DNA of 15,025 nucleotides from Cudoniella acicularis (Eukaryota > Ascomycota > Leotiomycetes > Helotiales > Helotiaceae). The notes below the pieces were generated by a model that saw only the letters and a program-made list of their open reading frames with translations, was not told the origin of the DNA and made no database searches. The position numbers were made by a program, and so were the translations under genes. Of the stretch, positions 8,178-15,025 are shown in pieces. The DNA lies in assembly GCA_013054445.1 (NCBI GenBank), contig JAAMPI010001393.1, forward strand, positions 1 to 15,025. Direction: 5' to 3'. Every line of letters starts with the position of its first letter. Position 1 is the stretch's first letter.

Positions 8178-9367
8178 TATAGGTATATAGGTATAGATAT
8201 TTAGAACGACAATTACAAGTTTATATAGTATGTGTTTTTGATATATTAAACACTAACTTTCTATGCTATCGGGTTCTGACAAAGTATCTATCGTTTGAAA
8301 TGTAATAAGAAATTTCAAAATAAGAAGCGAGAAAATATTCAAGGAATCGTTGCTGAATCTAGGCTCTTACGCCTGATAACTTAGCGACGGTAACCCGCTA
8401 TAAATTGCACCAGCCTCGCTCTAAATCTCACGCACATCAATCCTACTATACAGACCGCTTAAAAAACCGTTACGTTATATAAGACAAGTTTTCTCGTCAT
8501 GAAACTCCTTAAAAAAATATCATTTTTGTAGCTCGAAAGGGATTACGACATTTTCGTATTCGTGCCACGGGATTAATACTGTGGTTACGGCCATATTTCA
8601 GCACCAAACACAGAGGTCGATGCCACCAGGGCTCTCATAGGACTTTTGGCGCACTTGGTGCGTGATCAGAGAATCCCGAAGATTGAGTTGAGCTTAAAAA
8701 AAAAGAGGGGAAATCGCAGACAATAATTTCAACTACCTGAGTTCATCAATATAGAGGGAAGATTTTGAAGTGATGTAAAAAAGAGGCGAAGAAGCCTAAA
8801 AACCCACAATACAAATCCCCAAGATGAAGAACGAAAGAAAAACAAGCAAATGAAAACTCGAATAGAGAAATTTTCATGTACGAGAATCTCAGTGACAATT
8901 CAACAGCCGCGAAAGAAAATTCTCAGCTCTTAGCAGCTGAAAATGCCTTGCAAATACCGTTGCTGACCGCTGAAGCCTGAAGCCCGATATCCTAGTACCG
9001 GGCGCAATCCTCCCACTCAACAGCATCTGCAGCAGAAATCGCGACAGCATCTCATCCATTGAACTTTAATCTCCCATAGCTTCGTAGGAGAGCCATCGTG
9101 CGTGAAGTACATGTATTTAGGTAGACATGCCAGCAAGTCCCGGAAATATTTAGGAACCAAGGAGGAAGAAATCGCGAATAACAATTTCAGCGTTAGGGAA
9201 GGCTAAAAAGGGGCGATGATCACGCTAATTGAGCCGAGTTCAGGGGGCGGGGTAATGTAAGCACTTGGCGGGGTAAGACATTGCAGTACCCACCTTTGAA
9301 CTTCACGACAAACCCACCTTCGACTCAGCACACATATCTCAGCCACCAACTCATTCCAGGATTCATA
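8178..9367. other. Gene-poor region between the transposon and the M24 gene
   Basis: No convincing coding frame. The first 100 bp after the transposon are AT-rich, with short repeats of the TATAGGTA type at 8177-8196. The remainder is unstructured with several A runs (for example 8696-8704). The last 100 bp are C-rich and look like a 5' leader for the M24 gene. No TATA element was evident there. Confidence 0.5.
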
Positions 9368-10918
9368 ATGCTCCAATCATATATCTACCTTCATGTCCTC
9401 CTTTCATTTCTCACCTTGCTACATCATGTACAGTGCAGCAGCAGCCAGGCACCAGTGCCGAAATATCAGCCTCTTCCCCCACTTCGCGAACAAGCCCTCC
9501 TACAAGATACCTGGACACGCGAACGGCTTTCTATCGTTCCGTCAATTTTGAAGAAATGGGGCGTTGATGCTTGGCTCGTACGTCTTTCCTTCTCACTTCC
9601 ACTTCACAAATCATTGAGTTTTGAAATGAGCGCAAGAACTGAAAACAAAGCTAAAGAAGAGTAGATGAGCCAACGAGAATACGCCGAAGACACCGTCTTC
9701 TGGTCCCTCAAACCCGCCACATCATTCTCCGCTCGTCGCCGAACAGTGATTCTCTTCCTAGCTGAGCCTCTCCCCGGCCTATCATCCCATTTGTACAGCT
9801 GGATTGACAACACGCCTTTGGTATGGGAAGAACTTAGTGCATTATTAGAATTACATGATCCGACAAAGATAGCTGTAAATGCTGATGATGAAATTTCGTT
9901 TAGTAGTGGGATGCATGCTGGTGAGATGGCGTTGGTGAGGGAGAAATTAGGGAAGGAGTTGGCGGGGAGGTTGGTGGTTGAGAAGATGGTTGCGGTGGAA
10001 GTTGTTGCTACGATGGTGGAGGGGAAGTTGGGGTGGTATCGGAAATTGCAGGAGACGGCTTGGGCGATGATTTCGGAAGCGTTTTCGGAGGATGTTATTG
10101 AGCCGGGGAGAACTAGTACCGAGGTATGTCCCCGTTCTTTGTGAAAGCTTGCTGTGGGTTGACAATGTGATGCAGGATATCGAGTGGTGGTTGCGAGAAA
10201 AGATCTTGCAGATGAATTATTCCACGTGGTTTCATCCCTCTGTGAATATTTTGGGACCCAAACCACTTTTTGAGAGCCCTCCTAGCGGGAAATCCAACGT
10301 CATTAACTATGGAGATCTCCTCCATGTCGATTTCGGTGTCACCGCCTTGGGTATGAATACTGATACCCAGCACATGGCATATGTTCTCTATCCGGGGGAA
10401 ACAGAAAGCGATATTCCACAGGGTTATCTCGATGGCTTGAAGAAGGCAAATAGGCTTCAAGATATCGTGAAGTCGAATATGAAGATTGGCTTGACTGGAA
10501 ACCAGATTTTGAAATCTAGTTTGAAGCAAATGAGGAGTGAAGGTATTGAGGGGAAAGTATATTCGCATCCAATTGGGGATTGGGGACATTCTGCTGGATC
10601 GCTTATTGGTTTGTTCATCCACCCTCTTGTGCTTGCTGAATTTGAAATACTGATAATATCGTAGGGATGACGAATATGCAAGACAAAGTTCCTGTTCTCG
10701 GAGACTTGCCGTTGTTGAAGAATACGTATTATAGCGTTGAGCTTACCGCGGAACATTTTGTGCCAGAGATAAATGCGACGATGAACTTTTACTTGGAAGA
10801 AGATGTCTACTGGATAGAGGACGAGAAGAGGTGGGAGTGGGTTTGGGGTCGACAGGAGAAATTCCATCTGATTCATTCGAGAGCAGGCCAAGGGTTTAGG
10901 GTGCAGAATGCTGGGTAA
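9368..10918 (+). CDS. Secreted M24-family (Xaa-Pro aminopeptidase/creatinase-like) protein
   Basis: Four exons: 9368-9577, 9665-10123, 10176-10608 and 10665-10918. Introns are 87, 52 and 56 bp (GTACGT, GTATGT and GTTTGT donors, all AG acceptors; phases 0, 0, 1). They join to an open frame of 451 residues. The first ATG in the frame is at 9368 and opens a signal peptide ([20 protein letters not shown], cleavage perhaps after residue 23-25). The N-terminal half has [18 protein letters not shown] across the first junction. The pita-bread half has [18 protein letters not shown] with candidate metal ligands Asp 275 and Asp 286 (D-x10-D), [11 protein letters not shown] with a candidate His (354 or 361), and Glu in SVELTAE (393) and YLEED (412/413). 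The ligand set looks conserved but the C-terminal motifs are not textbook, so peptidase activity is likely, not certain. The gene seems intact. Confidence 0.85.
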
Positions 10919-11242
10919 AAATGTTCGGGTGGAAATAATAAGTATTCTGTCCAAACCCTCTTCAGATTGTACTATACAACAAATCACAAATAATGATTCA
11001 TGGACTTGCCCAATTCCGGACTCTATTGTTAACGACCAGGAACTAGCCCAATCCAGAACGTTTCAGGAACCCCTTCAACCTAAAATACTTCTGCTTTCAG
11101 GAGAAAGGGTTCGTAATTCGTCTCTGAGAACTCCAGGGAAATATCAAAGACGCCATCAAAACCTAGAGACCTTGGGCTCGCTCTCGTGCTGAACTTCTAA
11201 GCAAACCATATAGGCTAATCCAAACTCTCTCAATCATTCAGC
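10919..11242. other. Convergent 3' region between M24 and MYND genes
   Basis: A 324-bp gap between two genes that end toward each other, expected to hold both 3' untranslated regions. No coding homology or strong repeat was seen. Confidence 0.6.
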
Positions 11243-11896
11243 TCACATAAAACCTTTCCCATATATCTTCTCTCCCAGGATTCGCAGTTTCATAGGCATC
11301 ATATTATCATAACGTTCTTGAATATCCGACTTCTCCACCGCACAGTTGATATCCGCCCAATCACTACCACCCGTCGCCCATCTAACACACTCACCTCTCT
11401 TCTCTTTATTCCACCACGGTGGCAGCAATTTGTTTCTCTTTTCCGCCAAGTCCAAGAACTTGTTGAACTCACGAATAGGATTCTCCTCATTATAGATGCC
11501 AACAGTATTCCCACCAAACGAGTATTCATCTTCGCATCGTAGTCGGAAGCAGTCGATGAGCTGTGTAAAAGCGTCTTTTTCGGAGAGCTTGTGGAGGAAA
11601 TCATTGTCGGAAAGACCCAATAATTGGTTTACGGAATGAAAACCTGGATTGTGCCGGCCGGTGGGAGCAGAAGAGGAAGCTTGAGGCTGCGACTGGCCTG
11701 CTTGCGATTGACCCGCGCAGATCCTCTTGTGCGTCTTCCAGTCTTCTTTTTGGCATTCTTGAGAGCAGTACCTAGTGACTTGGCATTTGGCACATCGTTT
11801 GAGAGGGTTGGGGAGGTCGGCTTCGGGTTTCTTGCAGGTTGTGCAAATGGGCTCTTCGTTTGTTGCTGCAACTGGGGATGCTGATATGGAGGCCAT
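11243..11896 (-). CDS. MYND-type zinc-finger protein
   Basis: A single exon of 217 residues. The start ATG has an excellent context (CCGCCATGG). The MYND finger spans about residues 18-60. Its zinc ligands are all present: C18/C21 (CTTC), C35/C38 (CAKC), C44 and C48 in YCSQEC, H56 and C60 in W-K-T-H-K-R-I-C. A Gln/Ser-rich linker (about 62-79) follows, then a C-terminal domain of about 135 residues with NQLLGLSDNDF, an acidic helix and LPPWWNKEKRGECVRWA. MYND fingers mediate protein-protein contacts. The C-terminal part looks like that of other fungal MYND proteins of unknown role. No SET domain or signal peptide is present. The cell role is unknown; nuclear or cytosolic location is assumed. 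Confidence 0.88.
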   Translation of the reverse strand: MASISASPVAATNEEPICTTCKKPEADLPNPLKRCAKCQVTRYCSQECQKEDWKTHKRICAGQSQAGQSQPQASSSAPTGRHNPGFHSVNQLLGLSDNDFLHKLSEKDAFTQLIDCFRLRCEDEYSFGGNTVGIYNEENPIREFNKFLDLAEKRNKLLPPWWNKEKRGECVRWATGGSDWADINCAVEKSDIQERYDNMMPMKLRILGEKIYGKGFM

Positions 11897-12190
11897 GGCG
11901 GAGATGGCAGCTGTTGGTCTGTGAAACTGTTTGGCTTTCTTGTATTTTGATGAAAGCTCTGAGAGAATTTCGAAGGTGTTGATGGTCGCGCAAAATGGAG
12001 AAGAATTTGGAGATGGAACCTGGAATGGAGGGGACGCGTCTGAGCACCCTGTCCTGTTTCGGCTTTTCGCGGTGTCACTTGATTAGATTTAGTGCTTGAT
12101 TATGTCGGCCTCGACGTTAACGTTGTTGGCTTTTCTCAGTTCAAACTTCGCTATTCCATTGATTCTGCAGAAAGAAGTGCCCTATATATA
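11897..12190. promoter_or_regulatory. Upstream region of the MYND gene
   Basis: About 290 bp of divergent intergenic DNA directly upstream of the MYND start. Overlapping frames read into it, but none resembles a known protein. A TATATATA stretch at 12183-12190 could serve either direction. Confidence 0.35.
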
Positions 12191-12311
12191 TAGGGGCCAT
12201 AGGCCCCTAGACTCTCTAGAATCACATGCTAGTAATACCCTATATTCCCTGTACAACTGAACCTTCGGGGTCTCCGACCCCTATAAATACAGTGGCAAAT
12301 GCCCTGTATTT
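12191..12311. repeat. Row of three short hairpins in a divergent promoter
   Basis: Three perfect inverted repeats follow one another: TAGGGGCC-ATA-GGCCCCTA (12191-12209), GGGGTC-TCC-GACCCC (12267-12281) and AAATACAG with CTGTATTT (12285-12292 and 12304-12311, 11-base spacer). They lie between the divergent MYND gene and the plus-strand unit and overlap the TATA box. The function is unknown. Confidence 0.75.
12282..12289 (+). promoter_or_regulatory. TATA box of the plus-strand unit
   Basis: TATAAATA is followed 120 bp later by a pyrimidine tract that ends at an ATG (12448) in good context. TATA plus CT-rich initiation sequence is a common fungal core-promoter layout. Confidence 0.5.
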
Positions 12312-12410
12312 CTAAGCTTTGCCACCCCAACTGCCACCACTATATTAGTCTTAGGCACTATTCCCAACAGACATCTCCAACCTCATTTCACCACCTTCTC
12401 TCAACACCAG

Positions 12411-12430
12411 TCTCTTCTCTTCTCTTCTCT
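12411..12430 (+). repeat. (TCTCT)4 pyrimidine tandem repeat
   Basis: Four exact TCTCT units inside a longer CT-rich tract (about 12390-12440). Such tracts often mark transcription starts in fungi. Confidence 0.7.
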
Positions 12431-12447
12431 TCCCTCCATTCCACTCC

Positions 12448-12887
12448 ATGGTCGACGAAGTTAGGCTTATGACTAAGCAGGTGTTTTTTTCCGACGTTGG
12501 GTTTTGGAGTATCTTTCTACAAACATCAACTTTTTACGATTTCATTTATGAAAGGGCCTCAGTCACCACCATGAGAATTTACGAATTCTTGCCAATCACA
12601 GGAGAATTCACCACTGAGCCTGATTCCATCCTTTTCCTATCGCGCTAGATCATTCCTGATTTCGAAATCGCGAAGTCGCAACACCAGTGACCAGACCAAT
12701 GATAGGTCTCAGGTGTCCATCATCCTCCTCACCAACCGAGTCTCAGTTGCCACATTTTTCAGCTATTATGGATATTTTCAATAACCATGACCTGATATAT
12801 GGCTCAACTCGCCAGGTACTCTTAATCGAAAGGGAGAACACCTCTTCCATTTCAAATTCGCAAAGCATTCACGCATGCCGAAGTTAG
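12448..12887 (+). other. Leader with two short ORFs of unknown status
   Basis: Two unrelated frames of 66 residues each (12448-12648 and 12687-12887) sit between the promoter and the membrane-protein frame. The first ATG has a good context (CACTCCATGG), but neither peptide resembles anything known. They may be upstream ORFs in a long leader, pieces of a further spliced gene, or chance. They do not join cleanly to the frame beginning at 12892. Confidence 0.3.
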
Positions 12888-12891
12888 CAAG

Positions 12892-14142
12892 ATGTTGTTC
12901 ATCATTCCAGCAATCTATCTCCTGAAAAGTCGGCTCGCTCTCGCAGCCCCAATCGCAAATCTCACATCTATCAATACCGTGATCGCCCCATCCTGGGTTG
13001 CTGATCCCAGTGGCAGAGGCGCCTGGAGCATGTTTTACAGCTGCCTTTTACTTTTTTTATTTTGTGTATACACGGCAATCCACATGAACATATCTCCAGA
13101 TGGAGAATCAGGACTGAAATTCTGGCTGAGAAAGATCAAATGGGTTTCAATTGTACTGATCAGGCCGGAGATCCACACTATTGTTCATGTTGTCTGCGCA
13201 TTAATTATGTACACACTATAGATCCAAAAACCACTCAACGTTCATTCACCTACCCTTCTCAACTTTGGTGACGATCGAGACCTGTTAGGGATCATCCTCC
13301 AAACAGCCCTTCCGACAGCAAATTACGGTTTGGAAGACGTACGGATTCTTTGGTATCGGGAGTGCCCAGAACTGCATCAAGAAGTACGACCTGATGATAT
13401 TTCCGAATGGCCCGCTTCCCACATTGAGATTGGTGATGAGGTCTATACTATCTCATTCAGTCAGAAAGATCTCGACCGATTGAAGCTAGTAGGACAATTT
13501 GTCAACAGGTTACAATCCCTTCCTGCAGGATTTCCGCAACTGTTGACTGGCGAGCCTTCTTACAAAGATTATGGCGTTGATCTATTCGACTATGTTGGCC
13601 GGTATGGCACAATGGTAATACGGGCACAAAATCTTTGGGGAAATAGCTGGGTGTCCTATGTGCACAAGGCCTTTATGATTACCGCCATGGCGGCAATTCC
13701 CGCTTCATACGGTGCTGTCCATTTAGGTGTTCTGACCTGTGTGTTCCCATCAAACACTGAAAACCTACTCTGGAAGGTCGTATGTTATTACCTTATTGGC
13801 ACTGCAGCAAGCGTTGGAATTTACCTCATGTGGCCTATTTTCAAAAGGGCTATCATATCCTTGATCCCCACGGGATGGGTTAGAAGGTTCTCACGTCCTG
13901 AGACAGATCCTTTGGGTATTCGCACAGAACCGCGTTTTTATATAGCTGGTAGGAGTACCCATTACTACAAGGCTGTATTCATCATTGTATTCTACTGGGG
14001 CATGGCTATTGTATTCGCCACAGTATATATCTTCGCACGACTCTACATCATCGCCGAGTCCTTCATCTCCCTCCGCCACGTCCCAATCGGCGTCTATCAA
14101 ACGCCACAACCCAACATCATGGGAAGCATCCCGCATACCTAG
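12892..14142 (+). pseudogene. Fungal multi-pass membrane protein, pseudogene
   Basis: The frame opens with a signal-peptide-like start (MLFIIPAIYLLKSRLALAAP). It then has the family hallmark SGRGAWSMFYSCLLLFLFCV followed by YTAIHMN and FWLRKIKW. Three features show decay. First, KIKWVSIVLI runs straight into PEIHTIVHVVCALIMYTL, which in relatives known to me lies well over 100 residues further on, so the middle seems deleted in frame. Second, a TAG at 13219-13221 stands where Trp is expected (YTL-W-x-x-KPL). Third, the same frame then continues open to 14142: IQKPLNVHSPTLL, membrane segments near AAIPASYGAVHLGVL, YYLIGTAASVGIYLMW and YWGMAIVFATVYIFARLYII, ending ESFISLRHVPIGVYQTP. The function of this family is unknown. 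The kept C-terminus suggests recent loss, or expression as two pieces. Confidence 0.78.
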
Positions 14143-14868
14143 CTCGGGTCTGGATTCATGTGCTTTCAAGCCATCGTGTAGGTCTTTCCAAAATGTAACC
14201 ATCATATTTTCACACTTACACATCCTCGTTCAAGGACGGCTAACACCGCATTAACATCAGTTTCATTTCGAGCAATGACTAGCGGAAGCAAGATTTGAGA
14301 AAGCGAAGCCTTCTCTGACCTCATCAAACTCCTTTGAATCATGAAAATAAATCATGCAAATCAGGAAAGACATATCCGCTTCAGAGGTAACTTACTTGCT
14401 ACACTTCTCTCTGCGCAGAGGCGGTATTACTAGTTCAACTTGGTTGTCTTATCATTATTTAGTTTACTTCATTCTAGTCTTCAGTGTTGGGCACTTAACT
14501 ACCCGGGTAGGGTATCAAACTCAGTGTGGCAATACCCTGACCTGGCAGAGCCAAGCTGGGCACCCTACTCGTACCCGGAGAATTTCCGTAGGGTGGATAA
14601 CCCCGGGTAGGTTATCTAGGCTGCCCGAGGCCACTCCACCCGGCTGCTCAACTGTGCCAGTCTTTTGAGACGACATTCTCCTCTCTTGACACAAAAATTG
14701 CCATGCAGACACAGAATCCCGACAAAGAGCTTTGTAATTGCAATGCGATGCTCTATACTAATGAATCTATAGCTCAAAACGATGCTCTTACAAACAATTT
14801 CTCTACCCAACCCAACCATCACTCATTAGACTGATTATATCTGATCCTCATCCAAAGTCTACTTCTTC
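14143..14868. other. Intergenic region with a palindrome-rich patch
   Basis: This holds the 3' flank of the membrane-protein pseudogene and the 3' flank of the oxidase gene. The only structure seen is the cluster at 14482-14616. A plus-strand frame (14354-14668) runs through that cluster and has no recognisable homology. Confidence 0.5.
14482..14616. repeat. Palindrome cluster, possible hAT-type element end
   Basis: Starts CAGTGTTGGGC (14482-14492), a sequence resembling hAT transposon ends. It is followed by palindrome CTACCCGGGTAG (14499-14510), GGGTAT/ATACCC (14510-14515 and 14532-14537), CACCCTAC/GTAGGGTG (14561-14568 and 14588-14595) and GATAACC/GGTTATC (14596-14602 and 14610-14616). 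The 16-base unit at 14501 recurs at 14601 with 14 of 16 identical. Repeated subterminal motifs are typical of hAT ends. No matching opposite end or transposase was found here. Confidence 0.45.
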
Positions 14869-15025
14869 TTAAGGGCTCAACCTCTCAATCTTCCACTCCC
14901 CCTCCTTCTCCTCAACCTTCACATACTGAAACCGATCATGCAATCTACTCTCCCTCCCCTGCCAAAACTCCACCCTCTCAGGCACAACCCTAATCCCACC
15001 CCAAAACTCCGGAATAGGAATCTTT
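14869..15025 (-). CDS. PDX3: Pyridoxamine 5'-phosphate oxidase, C-terminal end (partial)
   Basis: Only the last 52 codons are inside the window; the gene continues beyond 15025. They read [20 protein letters not shown], then the active-site segment [12 protein letters not shown] and a C-terminus of WKIERLSP. The WGGxRVxPxxxEFWQGRxxRLHDR signature and the terminal W-x-I-x-R-L-x-P are diagnostic of the FMN-dependent oxidase that makes pyridoxal 5'-phosphate in vitamin B6 metabolism (PdxH in bacteria, Pdx3 in yeast). The Arg and His in RLHDR belong to the substrate phosphate/FMN site in the family. The short acidic insert KVEEKEGE before the end is a fungal-looking variation. This end looks normal. 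Confidence 0.88.
   Translation of the reverse strand, partial: KIPIPEFWGGIRVVPERVEFWQGRESRLHDRFQYVKVEEKEGEWKIERLSP

Noticed and set aside
9281..9367. Upstream extension of the M24 frame to 9281
   Set aside because: It begins with TTG. The ATG at 9368 opens a proper signal peptide.
11629..12078. Minus-strand ORF of 149 codons, proline- and glutamine-rich
   Set aside because: Overlaps the MYND gene in another frame. The MYND frame has all zinc ligands and a better start; this one looks like a low-complexity shadow.
13165..13221. Possible intron ending TATAG that would remove the TAG at 13219
   Set aside because: The removed part would include the conserved EIHTIVHVVCALIMYTL block and no good donor lies upstream, so a true stop codon is the simpler reading.
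14354..14668. Plus-strand ORF of 104 codons
   Set aside because: Its second half translates the palindrome cluster and no protein family is recognisable.
1..15025. CRISPR array, tRNA or rRNA genes, phage or bacterial defence genes
   Set aside because: No regular spaced repeats, cloverleaf boxes or rRNA-like sequence were seen by eye, and the introns and families point to a fungal nuclear genome.

Overview
The window looks like nuclear DNA of a filamentous ascomycete (Pezizomycotina; Leotiomycetes would fit, but that is only an impression). Reasons: short GT-AG introns (51-195 bp) that restore conserved proteins, pyrimidine-rich leaders, fungal-type families (polyvinyl-alcohol-dehydrogenase-like quinoprotein, MYND protein, a fungal-specific membrane protein) and a Tc1-type transposon whose stop codons carry the C-to-T signature of repeat-induced point mutation (RIP).

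Layout, left to right. 1-161 (-): 5' end of a DUF899-family gene. 1031-2835 (-): quinoprotein beta-propeller gene broken by five in-frame stops and a frameshift. 3236-4130 (-): intact three-exon SAM-dependent methyltransferase. 4925-6414 (-): aldehyde dehydrogenase, complete except for one missing base near 6190. 6875-8175 (+): a 1.3 kb Tc1/impala-like transposon with near-perfect inverted ends and TA flanks, dead by many stops and by substitution at two of three catalytic positions. 8178-9367: gene-poor. 9368-10918 (+): four-exon secreted M24-type metallopeptidase-like protein. 11243-11896 (-): MYND zinc-finger protein. 12191-12890: promoter with a row of hairpins, a TATA box, a pyrimidine tract and a long leader with small ORFs. 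12892-14142 (+): fungal membrane protein, broken by a stop and apparently missing its middle. 14482-14616: palindrome-rich patch resembling a hAT-element end. 14869-15025 (-): C-terminal end of pyridoxamine 5'-phosphate oxidase.

The quinoprotein, methyltransferase and aldehyde dehydrogenase share one strand and are adjacent. A quinoprotein alcohol dehydrogenase plus an aldehyde dehydrogenase would make a plausible alcohol-to-acid route, but this is inference and the first is dead. The main theme is gene decay: three of the eight host genes are interrupted, beside a RIP-mutated transposon. I found no defence system, biosynthetic cluster or other clearly new system. The least explained signals are short non-coding repeats: a 12-bp fold-back, a paired CCG-N9-CGG repeat, the hairpin row and the palindrome patch.
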